Positions 26,247 to 33,532 of a DNA stretch of 64,000 nt are shown here, piece by piece. Under the pieces are notes generated by a model. It worked only from the letters and a program-made list of their open reading frames with translations, made no database searches and was not told the DNA's origin. Source of the stretch: Paracoccus zhejiangensis (GTDB lineage: Bacteria > Pseudomonadota > Alphaproteobacteria > Rhodobacterales > Rhodobacteraceae). The position numbers and the translations under genes are program-made. Each line of letters begins with the position of its first letter. Positions within the stretch are counted from its first letter, which is position 1. The DNA lies in NCBI RefSeq assembly GCF_002847445.1, contig NZ_CP025430.1:1-64000 (forward strand). Direction: 5' to 3'.

Positions 26247-26270
26247 CATTCGCCCATAACCCGGCCCGCA

Positions 26271-26317
26271 GAAAAAGAAAAGCGGCGGCGCCCAGGGAGG
26301 AGGAGGGGCGCCGCCGC
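26271..26317 (-). terminator. Terminator formed by the last hairpin of the RNA array
   Basis: A perfect 12-bp stem, GCGGCGGCGCCC / GGGCGCCGCCGC (26282-26293 and 26306-26317), with a motif-bearing loop. On the minus strand it is followed by TTTTCTTTTTC. It is both a CCUCCUCCC hairpin and a classical Rho-independent terminator, 22 bases before the rlmJ start region. Confidence 0.8.
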
Positions 26318-26951
26318 GTTCACGCTGGCCCAGGGAGGAGGAGGGGTCGCGTATGGGGTGCGGTGTCGCCCTGGGAGGAGGTAGGGCTTCACCGCGAACA
26401 AGGCAGGCTGTCCAGGGAGGAGGAGGGACAGCGGGCCTCGTATTCTTTTCAGCGGCGGCCCCTGGGAGGAGGAGTGGGGCCGCCGCTGTGCACGCGGACC
26501 TCAGGGAGGAGGAGAGGCCGCGTATGGGGTGCGGTGTCGCCCTGGGAGGAGGTAGGGCTTCACCGCGAACAAGGCAGGCTGTCCAGGGAGGAGGAGGGAC
26601 AGCGGGCCTCGTATTCTTTTCAGCGGCGGCCCCTGGGAGGAGGAGTGGGGCCGCCGCTGTGCACGCGGACCTCAGGGAGGAGGAGAGGCCGCGCATGGGG
26701 TGCGGTGTCGCCCTGGGAGGAGGTAGGGCTTCACCGCGAACAAGGCGGGCTGTCCAGGGAGGAGGAGGGACAGCGGGCCTCGTATTCTTTTCAGCGGCGG
26801 CCTCAGGGAGGAGGAGAGAGGCCGCCGCTGCGACAGGATGGCCCTAGGGAGGAGGAGCGGGCGATCCTGTTAACTGGGTGGCGGCATCCTCAGGGAGGAG
26901 GAGGGAGGATGCCGCCTAAGCCCTGGCCCCAGGGAGGAGGAGGGGCGAGGG
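26282..26951 (-). ncRNA. Array of 16 CCUCCUCCC-loop hairpins (CcsR/cuckoo-type small RNAs)
   Basis: Sixteen stem-loops, each presenting CCUCCUCCC in the loop of the minus-strand RNA. Plus-strand positions: 26282-26317, 26322-26352, 26360-26395, 26401-26438, 26450-26488, 26493-26522, 26531-26566, 26572-26609, 26621-26659, 26664-26693, 26702-26737, 26743-26780, 26792-26830, 26833-26870, 26880-26916, 26921-26951. Many stems are perfect over 11-13 bp while their sequences differ, so pairing is conserved. The array directly follows a DUF1127 gene. In Rhodobacter sphaeroides a DUF1127 gene (CcaF1) precedes four stress-induced CcsR RNAs with the same motif. I infer co-transcription and processing into several small RNAs. 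Confidence 0.88.
26349..26802. repeat. 171-bp tandem repeat inside the small-RNA array
   Basis: Unit A (26349-26519) and unit B (26520-26690) are identical over 171 bases. Unit C (26691 to about 26802) matches the first 112 bases with two differences (26694, and the change of GGCAGG to GGCGGG near 26747), then diverges. Each full unit carries four hairpins. This is recent unequal duplication. Confidence 0.92.
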
Positions 26952-26965
26952 ATCAAAAACCTATG

Positions 26966-27196
26966 TTACTGCGCGGCGCCGTAGGCGGCTTCGCGGGCGA
27001 TGCGGGAGATCATCGAACGATGAATGCCCAGGTCAGCCAGGTCACGCGCGGTCAGGGCGTTCAGTTCGCGAACGGTCTGACGGTAGACGGCATTGCGAGC
27101 GCGGCTTTCCTGAATGCCGGCGATCACGTCGCCCAGCCAAGTGCGGAAACCGGCTTCTTTGCGGGCGCTGCCGTGGATATGTTCAATTGCAGCCAT
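26966..27196 (-). CDS. ccaF1: Small DUF1127 protein, CcaF1-like
   Basis: 76 residues from ATG 27196 (GGAAG upstream). The C-terminal half is the DUF1127 helix pair: VRELNALTARDLADLGI then HRSMISRIAREAAYG. It is basic and small, consistent with RNA binding. In R. sphaeroides the homologous CcaF1 binds RNA and helps mature the CcsR RNAs encoded downstream on the same transcript. Here the hairpin array begins 14 bases after the stop. The symbol rests on this synteny. Confidence 0.85.
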   Translation of the reverse strand: MAAIEHIHGSARKEAGFRTWLGDVIAGIQESRARNAVYRQTVRELNALTARDLADLGIHRSMISRIAREAAYGAAQ

Positions 27197-27539
27197 GTTC
27201 GTCTTCCTTGCGTCTGCTCTTCGTCTCTGCGCCGAACCCGGATGGTCCTGCGCTTTCGGATGAGACAAAGATGGCGCTAATGCTGCAGATGCACAATGGC
27301 TGGAATGTGGTTTTCTGCTATGCAGCAATTGCATAACTATTGCTGACCTAGCTGGCTGTGACCTGCTGAAAAGGCGCGCAAAAAAGAGAGCGTTTCGCCG
27401 TTAGCGATCACGGTTCCGCTACCCTGTGCTCTTGTGACGCAGGGTCAGATGGGGTTAGCCTGCGACAAAGGGACGCGAGTGTTGCCGAGGCGCTGCGGTT
27501 CCATAAGTTTGATGACGATCTCGGGTGAAAGGCGAAGAA
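27197..27539. other. Divergent intergenic region between ccaF1-like gene and mrp
   Basis: 343 bases without a gene. The part near 27290-27400 is AT-richer and includes an inverted repeat (27319-27335). It should hold the stress promoter of the DUF1127/small-RNA transcript (minus) and the mrp promoter (plus). I cannot place -35/-10 elements with confidence. Confidence 0.5.
27319..27335. promoter_or_regulatory. Inverted repeat upstream of the small-RNA operon
   Basis: TATGCA-GCAAT-TGCATA is a perfect 6-base inverted repeat, 123 bases upstream of the DUF1127 start. It is a possible operator; no known regulator is assigned. Confidence 0.35.
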
Positions 27540-28616
27540 ATGGGCATCGAGCGTGAAGTTGCCGTAAGGTCAATCGAGGGGATCGAGATTCCGGGCGGTG
27601 GGACCCTTGGCGGGGCCGATCTTTTGCGCGCCCTGACGGTCGATGGCGACACGGTTCGATTCGTCCTCGAGGTCCGGGATGCCGATCAGGCGCGCGCATT
27701 CGCCCCGGTCGAGGCCGAGGCGCGGCGGCGGCTGCTGGCGCTGCCGGGCGTGGCCAATGTCTCGATCGTCATGACCGCGCCGGCCGGCAAGCCGGCGGCA
27801 CAGACGCCACCACCGCAGATGAAGCTGGGCCGTCACCCGACCCCGCAAGCCGGCCCGCAGCCGATCCCGGGTGTGAAGAACATCATCGCCATTGGTTCCG
27901 GCAAGGGTGGCGTGGGAAAATCCACCGTCACCTCGAACCTCGCGGTGGCACTGGCGCGGGCCGGGCGTCGCGTGGGCATTCTGGATGCCGACATCCATGG
28001 CCCCAGCCAGCCGCGGATGATGGGCGCCTCGGGCCGCCCGGCCAGCCCCGACGGTCAGCGGATCGAACCGCTGCAGGCGCATGGCGTCACGCTGATGTCG
28101 ATCGGCTTCATGCTGAACGAGGGCGAGGCGGTGATCTGGCGCGGCCCGATGCTGATGGGCGCGATGCAGCAGTTGCTGGGACAGGTGAACTGGGGCGAGC
28201 TTGACGTGCTGCTGATCGACCTGCCGCCCGGCACTGGCGATGTGCAGCTGTCGCTGTGCCAGAAGGCGGCGCTGACCGGGGCGCTGATCGTCTCGACGCC
28301 GCAGGATGTGGCGCTGCTGGATGCCCGCCGCGCCATCGACATGTTCCGCAAGCTGAAGACGCCGATCCTCGGGCTGGTCGAGAACATGTCGAGCTATGTC
28401 TGCCCGAATTGCGGCCACGAGGCGCATCTCTTCGGTCATGGCGGTGTCGCCGCCGAGGCGCGGGACCTGGATCTGCCCTTCCTTGGCGAGATTCCGCTCG
28501 AGCTCGAGGTGCGACTGGCCGGCGATGCGGGCCGCCCGGTGGCGCTGGGCGAGGGCGCGGTCGCCGATGCCTACGCCCGGCTGGCGGATCGGCTGATCAA
28601 GGGCGGGCTGGCCTGA
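27540..28616 (+). CDS. mrp: Mrp/ApbC family iron-sulfur cluster carrier ATPase
   Basis: 358 residues. The N-terminal MIP18/DUF59-like domain (about 15-90) is followed by a P-loop ATPase with deviant Walker [12 protein letters not shown] (about 123), [12 protein letters not shown], and [15 protein letters not shown]. The C-terminal CPNCG motif (about 288) holds a bridging [4Fe-4S] cluster in this family. It transfers Fe-S clusters to target enzymes. ATG 27540 is used (GTG 27525 is an alternative). Confidence 0.92.
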   Translation: MGIEREVAVRSIEGIEIPGGGTLGGADLLRALTVDGDTVRFVLEVRDADQARAFAPVEAEARRRLLALPGVANVSIVMTAPAGKPAAQTPPPQMKLGRHPTPQAGPQPIPGVKNIIAIGSGKGGVGKSTVTSNLAVALARAGRRVGILDADIHGPSQPRMMGASGRPASPDGQRIEPLQAHGVTLMSIGFMLNEGEAVIWRGPMLMGAMQQLLGQVNWGELDVLLIDLPPGTGDVQLSLCQKAALTGALIVSTPQDVALLDARRAIDMFRKLKTPILGLVENMSSYVCPNCGHEAHLFGHGGVAAEARDLDLPFLGEIPLELEVRLAGDAGRPVALGEGAVADAYARLADRLIKGGLA

Positions 28617-28620
28617 GCGG

Positions 28621-29085
28621 TCAGCCCTTGTCGCCGAGGCCCATCTCTTCCAGCACGCGCTGGCGGGCCAAGGCCGAGTCACGGTCGTTGATGCCCAGCA
28701 ACCCGGCGACGAGGCGGATCATGGATTCCTCGTCGGCCCCGCGGGTCTCGTCGGCATAGGCGATCTCCCACAGCGCGGCGATGACATCGAAGCGGTCTTC
28801 CAGCGCGATGCGGTCCTTGATCGTGCGGGTGAAGCGGACGGTATCGGGGGCCTCGGCCTCGATCATCTCGGCGGCGGCGCGGCGTTCGGCCGCCTGCTGG
28901 CCGCTGAGACCCCGGCGGCGGGCCAGGATCTGCTCGATCCGCCGCTGCTCGACCCCGTCATAGCGATCATCGGCACGCGCGACCCGCACCAACAGGGCGG
29001 CAAGCGCAACCTCGGCATCGCCGGCATCGATGCGGCGGTCCTCGGTGTCTTCGGCGAAAAGGCGGGTCAGGAGATTGCGGAACAT
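28621..29085 (-). CDS. TerB-family (tellurite resistance-like) protein
   Basis: 154 residues, all-helical. Motifs typical of bacterial TerB domains: ALLVRVARADDRYDGVE near residue 30, and DVIAALWEIAYADETRGADEE with acidic residues that bind metal in the family, then RLVAGLLGI. Cytoplasmic. Function in this organism is unknown. Convergent with mrp (4-base gap). Confidence 0.85.
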   Translation of the reverse strand: MFRNLLTRLFAEDTEDRRIDAGDAEVALAALLVRVARADDRYDGVEQRRIEQILARRRGLSGQQAAERRAAAEMIEAEAPDTVRFTRTIKDRIALEDRFDVIAALWEIAYADETRGADEESMIRLVAGLLGINDRDSALARQRVLEEMGLGDKG

Positions 29086-29126
29086 GCAGGTATCATAGAC
29101 CTTACGCCCGCCGTCACAAGACGCGA

Positions 29127-29423
29127 TCAGGCAGGGTCATATCCGGCGACGATGACGACGTCCCCCGCGCTGCAAGGTTTGCGCAGCGCCAGTGCCGCCT
29201 GGTACTCGGCACTGTGATAGCAGTCGGTCGCGGCCTCGAGGCTGGGAAACTCGACGACGACGCTGCGCGGGCGTGCCTCACCCTCGACCACGGTTTGCAC
29301 CCCGCCGCGCACGAGGAAGCGCCCGCCGTATTGGGCCAGAGGCGCGGCATTGGCCTGACGATAGGCCTCGTAGGCTGTGGGATCATCCACCGTCACATGC
29401 GCGATCCAGTATCCCTTGGGCAT
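29127..29423 (-). CDS. DUF1330 family protein
   Basis: 98 residues, ferredoxin-like dimeric alpha-beta barrel family. Markers: MPKGYWIAHVTVDDPTAYEA, GGRFLVRGG, RSVVVEFPSLEAA and CYHSAEYQAA. The start overlaps the stop of the phzF-like gene by one base, so the two are translationally coupled. Function is unknown. Confidence 0.9.
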   Translation of the reverse strand: MPKGYWIAHVTVDDPTAYEAYRQANAAPLAQYGGRFLVRGGVQTVVEGEARPRSVVVEFPSLEAATDCYHSAEYQAALALRKPCSAGDVVIVAGYDPA

Positions 29424-30286
29424 CAGTGAACCTCCGGTATGGTGATGCGTCCCTCGGCGACCTTCGCCGCCCGCCCGCTGATGCGGACCTCGGTGATGGC
29501 CCCGTTTCCGACCTGAACCGTCAGCCCGATCTCTGACGGGCGGCCCATCTCGACGCCCTGACGCAGCGCGATGCGGTTCTCGCCCTCGCCGAGCCGACCG
29601 GCGGCCAGCAGCAGGGCGGGCAAGGTGGCCGAGGCCGATCCGGTCGCGGGGTCCTCGGGCACGCCATTCGCGGGCGCGAACATGCGGGCGCGGAAACCAT
29701 CACCCTCGGGCGCATAGGCATAGAGCTTGGGGGCAGCGCGGGTCAGCGCCTCGAAGGCCTCGCCGCGCGGACGTGCCTGGGCCAGCGCCTCGAGATCACG
29801 CAGCGGCACGAAGATGAAATCATTGCCAGCGCTGGCCATGGCGGGGCGATGCGCGCCGAACCCGATCTGTCCCACCGCCAGCCCCAGCGCCGCGGCAACA
29901 TCCACAGGCGTTGGTGCCTCGCCGGTTAGGGCAGGCAGGGCCGGGGCCACAAACTCCGCCAGCCCGTCCGCAATGGTGACCGGCACCAGCCCAGCCTGTT
30001 CCTCCAGCACGATCCGCCCATTCTCGCCGCCCGACAGGTGCAGCGCGCAACCGATGGTCGGATGGCCGGCAAAGGGGATCTCGGCCTTGGGCAGGAAGAT
30101 CCGCACCCGTGCCGTATGCGCCGGATCGCGCGGCGACTGGACAAAAATCGTCTCGCTGAGATTGAACTGCCGGGCGATCACCTGCATCTGCGCCGTGCTC
30201 AGCCCGTCCGCCCCCGTGACCACGGCCAGCGGATTGCCCGAAAAAGGCCGGTCGGTGAAGACATCGTAGATATGGAAGTCGAGCAT
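29423..30286 (-). CDS. PhzF family phenazine-biosynthesis-like isomerase
   Basis: 287 residues from ATG 30286. Diaminopimelate-epimerase fold; markers: DVFTDRPFSGNPLAVV with the early Asp, FNLSETIFV, FAGHPTIGCA and VPEDPATGSA. The family performs isomerisation or hydration of small acids; only some members make phenazines. The neighbour is DUF1330, not phenazine genes. Confidence 0.92.
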   Translation of the reverse strand: MLDFHIYDVFTDRPFSGNPLAVVTGADGLSTAQMQVIARQFNLSETIFVQSPRDPAHTARVRIFLPKAEIPFAGHPTIGCALHLSGGENGRIVLEEQAGLVPVTIADGLAEFVAPALPALTGEAPTPVDVAAALGLAVGQIGFGAHRPAMASAGNDFIFVPLRDLEALAQARPRGEAFEALTRAAPKLYAYAPEGDGFRARMFAPANGVPEDPATGSASATLPALLLAAGRLGEGENRIALRQGVEMGRPSEIGLTVQVGNGAITEVRISGRAAKVAEGRITIPEVH

Positions 30287-30413
30287 GTGCGGGGTCCTGG
30301 CGGCCTGAACCTGCGATCCTGTCACCGGCATTCGGGTGATGCAACCGGCCGCTTTGTCGCGCGCAGTTGCGGGTGTATCATTGCGTGATGGACTCAACCC
30401 CAAGGAGGTTGCC

Positions 30414-30689
30414 GTGCATCGCTTCATCATTGCCCTCTGCCTGACCCTGCCTGCACTGCCCGCGCTGGCCGGTTCACCCAATAATCCCGGTGCCGGAGGT
30501 CAGTTCCTGCGCGACGAGGCGCGTGAGCTGAAGGAATCCGGCTCGACGGTCGGCGAATTCCTGAACGAGACCCGCGAGGCCGATCCCGATTTCACGCTTG
30601 GCGGGCATATCCAGGAGTTCGGCGAGCGTTTCCTTGGCTCGACCCCGAATCCGGCAAATGACCGTGGCGGCGGGAACGACCGCGACTAG
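30414..30689 (+). CDS. Small exported hypothetical protein
   Basis: 91 residues starting at GTG 30414, chosen because AAGGAGG lies exactly 5 bases upstream and the start yields a clean signal peptide (FIIALCLTLPALPALAG). The mature part (about 70 residues) is hydrophilic and acidic, with a Gly/Asn/Asp-rich end. I do not recognise a family. Confidence 0.75.
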   Translation: MHRFIIALCLTLPALPALAGSPNNPGAGGQFLRDEARELKESGSTVGEFLNETREADPDFTLGGHIQEFGERFLGSTPNPANDRGGGNDRD

Positions 30690-30726
30690 CGCGCCGCAGC
30701 TTCACCCGATTATCCCGCCTCGGCCC

Positions 30727-31632
30727 TCAATACTTCTGCGGCACGTAGAGATCGCGGGGCAGCACGTCGCGCTCGTAATCGGGATTGAACACCCGGTTCG
30801 GCAGCTCGATCTCTTCGTGGGGCACCTCGGTATAGGGCATCAGCCCCAGAAGGTGGCTCATGCAGTTCAGCCGGGCACGCTTCTTGTCATTGCCCGGCAC
30901 GATGTACCACGGCGCCTCGGGGATATTGGTGCGCTCGAACATCTCTTCCTTGGCCTTGGTATAGCTTTCCCATCGCACCCGGCTTTGCAGGTCCATCGGT
31001 GACAGCTTCCACTGCTTCAGCGGATCATGGATGCGCATGAGGAACCGCATCTGCTGCTCCTCGTCGGTGACCGAAAACCAGTACTTCACCAGCCGGATGC
31101 CCGAGCGGACCAGCATCCGTTCGAATTCGGGAACGTCCTGAAAGAACTGTTCGACCTCGTCCTCGTTCGCGAAGCCCATCACCCGCTCGACCCCCGCGCG
31201 GTTGTACCAGCTGCGGTCGAACAGCACGATTTCCCCGCCTGCCGGCAGATGCGGCACGTATCGCTGGAAATACCATTGCGTCTTTTCCCGGTCCGAGGGT
31301 GCGGGCAGGGCGACCACGCGGGCGACGCGCGGGTTCAGCCGCTGGGTGATGCGCTTGATGGCGCCGCCCTTTCCGGCCGAATCGCGGCCCTCGAAGATGA
31401 CGACGATCTTTTCCTTGTAGTGGCTGACCCAGTCCTGCAGCTTGATCAGCTCGGATTGCAGGCGCAGCAATTCCTGGAAATACAGCTTGCGATCCATCTG
31501 CTCGGGATGGTTGTCGCGGTAGATGCGCCGGATCTCGGCGGATAGCACCGCATCCTCCAACTCGATCTCGTAATCCTCGTCCAGCGTGTCCTGAAGCTCG
31601 GCTTCGAACCAGTCCTTGGGCGCATCGTTCAT
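30727..31632 (-). CDS. ppk2: Polyphosphate kinase 2
   Basis: 301 residues from ATG 31632. Uses polyphosphate to phosphorylate nucleoside diphosphates or monophosphates. Markers: Walker A FEGRDSAGKGGAIKRI, lid-region FDRSWYNRAGVERVMGF and the PPK2 pattern KQWKLSPMDLQSRVRWESYT. The one-domain length fits. A monocistronic-looking gene. Confidence 0.95.
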   Translation of the reverse strand: MNDAPKDWFEAELQDTLDEDYEIELEDAVLSAEIRRIYRDNHPEQMDRKLYFQELLRLQSELIKLQDWVSHYKEKIVVIFEGRDSAGKGGAIKRITQRLNPRVARVVALPAPSDREKTQWYFQRYVPHLPAGGEIVLFDRSWYNRAGVERVMGFANEDEVEQFFQDVPEFERMLVRSGIRLVKYWFSVTDEEQQMRFLMRIHDPLKQWKLSPMDLQSRVRWESYTKAKEEMFERTNIPEAPWYIVPGNDKKRARLNCMSHLLGLMPYTEVPHEEIELPNRVFNPDYERDVLPRDLYVPQKY

Positions 31633-31685
31633 GTTCGGCAATCCTGCAGTGACGTTACGTAGTTAGCAGAGAAAGATGACAAGTT

Positions 31686-31708
31686 AAAAAAGGTTGGGTT
31701 TCCAAACC
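31686..31708 (-). terminator. Terminator downstream of the 31754-32218 gene
   Basis: On the minus strand GGTT-T-GG-AAA-CC-C-AACC forms a stem with one mismatch, followed by six T residues. It lies about 45 bases after the gene. Confidence 0.65.
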
Positions 31709-31753
31709 TGCAGAATCTGCACATAAAGATTGTGCGCGGCGGCCTTTGCTCTG

Positions 31754-32218
31754 TCAGCGGTTGAAGCGCGCAGCGCAAGACCGCGTAACCCCCAGTACAA
31801 AGCCACCGCCGCGCACCCCGTCCACCGTGCCGCACCATTCGCCGTTCGTGCTGAACAGGCTGCGCGTGCCGCGCGCCGGACGATAGGCAACCCGCCGACC
31901 GTTCACGTCGAAAAGGTTCAGCACCCCGCCCGCATTGGTGCTGTAATAGCCCATGACCCCGCCATCGCCGGTGATGATCAGCCGTTCCGAATTCGCCGGG
32001 TTCGAGGGCCGGTTCTCGTAGGCCGAGCTGGAATTGGCGCTGTTCGCCGCGCTGTTCCAGGCGGAATTGGGCGAGTTCGACATGCGCGACGGCTTGTTCG
32101 CCGGATGGGCCGGGCCAAGGTCGAAGGGAATCTGCGACTGTTCGATGACGATCAGGGGGGCGTCAGCGAGGGCAGGGGTTGTGACGAGTGCGACGACGGT
32201 GGCGAGGGCGAGACGCAT
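31754..32218 (-). CDS. Exported hypothetical protein
   Basis: 154 residues with a signal peptide (MRLALATVVALVTTPALADA). The middle is Asn/Ser-rich (NSAWNSAANSANSSSA). The C-terminal domain has two Cys and repeated Gly-turns (GDGGVMGYY, NGEWCGTVDG, GVTRSCAARF). Family not recognised; probably periplasmic or surface-associated. Confidence 0.7.
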   Translation of the reverse strand: MRLALATVVALVTTPALADAPLIVIEQSQIPFDLGPAHPANKPSRMSNSPNSAWNSAANSANSSSAYENRPSNPANSERLIITGDGGVMGYYSTNAGGVLNLFDVNGRRVAYRPARGTRSLFSTNGEWCGTVDGVRGGGFVLGVTRSCAARFNR

Positions 32219-32410
32219 GGGGTGGATCGCTCGTTATGGTTTTGAGCGATTGTGACGCGTTGGGGGCGGTTTGGGTAGGGGGGAGGGGATGGGTCGGCGG
32301 AAAGCTGTCAGCACCCGAAACGCCGGTTCGCCTGCAGGATCGAAAGCCGGAGACCTATTGGTGACGTCTTTGCAACCGATGGACAGTCCTCTAGCCTTTC
32401 GGCGACCGGT

Positions 32411-32809
32411 CTACAGAAGTTTGAATTTGCTTCCCTTGTTCTCGGGCAGAAGGTAAAGCCCATTCCGATTATTCAATCGCTGTTGGACCATGCGTTCCCA
32501 ATGCCAGAGGATAAGGGCCGCCTGCTGCGTAATTGGTTTTCTCTGAATGGTGGGGGCTAGATAAAAGGCAAGTACTCCCGACTTGAGTATTGCTGCTTTT
32601 TCAGGCTTTCGCTTCGCGTTGTGAACATCTTTGGACAAAGTTATCCAGTTAGATTCCTTGCCAATTTTTGTGTAGAGTTCTATATCAGAAATATTCTTGG
32701 GAAATTTGTCCCGAAGTGCGCACGCTTCATGTCCCTCAATTTTGATTGCCTCGTGAAGGCATCGAGCTAAGGCTGGTGGCATGTTGTGGTCAAATAGTAC
32801 TCGGATCAT
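32411..32809 (-). CDS. PIN-like toxin, DUF5615/VapC45 type
   Basis: 132 residues. Early acidic motif VLFDHNMPPALARCL, then SKDVHN and a basic C-terminus, as in PIN-like ribonuclease toxins of the DUF5615/Mut7-C type. It follows and overlaps by 20 bases the DUF433-type antitoxin. Codon use is AT-rich relative to both flanks, indicating acquired DNA. Predicted action is RNA cleavage when antitoxin is lost. Confidence 0.78.
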   Translation of the reverse strand: MIRVLFDHNMPPALARCLHEAIKIEGHEACALRDKFPKNISDIELYTKIGKESNWITLSKDVHNAKRKPEKAAILKSGVLAFYLAPTIQRKPITQQAALILWHWERMVQQRLNNRNGLYLLPENKGSKFKLL

Positions 32810-33473
32810 GCTTGTCTAGTGATCTCTCGTACTTGATAGCCGAATTGACGTATTTCGTAGGAATCTCGTATAGTTTGCCTATCTGTGAGGCCGTCATGCC
32901 GAGTTTGTGCTCTCCGAGCAAAGTGCCTGTGGAGATGCCGTATTTCTCAAGTATCGGGGCGCCGAACGAGCGCCTCGGGTCGATAATGACCTCTTTATCC
33001 GCTGTTGGACGCCATCGAACTACCCTGCCGTTCTCATAGTCGAGATCCCTCAATGAAAGCTCGACGATTTTTCCAAATATCTTTTGCCCAGGGTTTTTTC
33101 GAGACAAGCTTTCATAGTTTTCTTCGTCTTCAAGTGCCTTGAAGACGATCTCTTTTCCATCTGTTTTAAAACTGAGCGAAGATAGTGGGCGCTCGATCCC
33201 GTATTTTTCCTGTGCTATCAAAATCGCTGTACGTACTGCTTGCAGCGAAACGCCGGCACGACGGAAGGCTCCTACGACTCGAGTCTCAATGAGATCAAGA
33301 AAACTAATAGCGGTGGAGTCATCGAATGCGCTATATCTTGCATTCCAAATAGGCTCTGAAGAAGAGGTTCCTCTAGTCCAACGAATAATATCGACTGCAG
33401 AGCCGCCGATCAGCCTTGCGGCCTGCTGTGGTGTGTAGACACCTTCGCCAAATATTTCGTGGTCGAGCGGCAC
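32790..33473 (-). CDS. DUF433-type antitoxin with N-terminal MerR-like helix-turn-helix
   Basis: 227 residues from GTG 33473 with AGGAGG upstream. The N-terminus (VYTPQQAARLIGGSAVDIIRWTRG) looks like a MerR-type DNA-binding segment. The centre includes SFLDLIETRVVGAFRRAGVSL, and the C-terminal DUF433 domain has DPRRSFGAPIL and GMTASQIGKLYEIP. It should repress its own operon and neutralise the toxin. An inverted repeat sits directly upstream. Confidence 0.78.
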   Translation of the reverse strand: MPLDHEIFGEGVYTPQQAARLIGGSAVDIIRWTRGTSSSEPIWNARYSAFDDSTAISFLDLIETRVVGAFRRAGVSLQAVRTAILIAQEKYGIERPLSSLSFKTDGKEIVFKALEDEENYESLSRKNPGQKIFGKIVELSLRDLDYENGRVVRWRPTADKEVIIDPRRSFGAPILEKYGISTGTLLGEHKLGMTASQIGKLYEIPTKYVNSAIKYERSLDKHDPSTI

Positions 33474-33490
33474 TTGTTCCTCCTGCAGCC

Positions 33491-33522
33491 ATTGTATTGG
33501 TCACAGATCGGACCAACACAAT
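33491..33522 (-). promoter_or_regulatory. Operator/promoter of the toxin-antitoxin operon
   Basis: The inverted repeat TTGGTC-N8-GACCAA (33497-33516) lies next to a TACAAT -10-like hexamer on the minus strand, 18 bases before the antitoxin start. The repeat sits between -35 and -10, a usual place for autoregulation. Confidence 0.6.
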
Positions 33523-33532
33523 AGTGAAGTTC

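Noticed and set aside
26252..26696. N-terminal extension of rlmJ into the repeat array
   Set aside because: The extension encodes repeats of hairpin DNA; the start at MLSYQHAYHAGN matches the RlmJ family.
26282..26951. CRISPR-like repeat array
   Set aside because: Repeats are hairpin arms around a shared loop, not constant repeats with unique spacers of constant size.
26353..27280. Long plus-strand frames rich in GGG repeats over the hairpin array
   Set aside because: They translate the repeated hairpin sequences and have the same sequence in different frames; the array is read from the minus strand as RNA.
32219..32410. tRNA or attachment site flanking the low-GC toxin-antitoxin island
   Set aside because: No cloverleaf-like sequence or direct repeats seen on either side.
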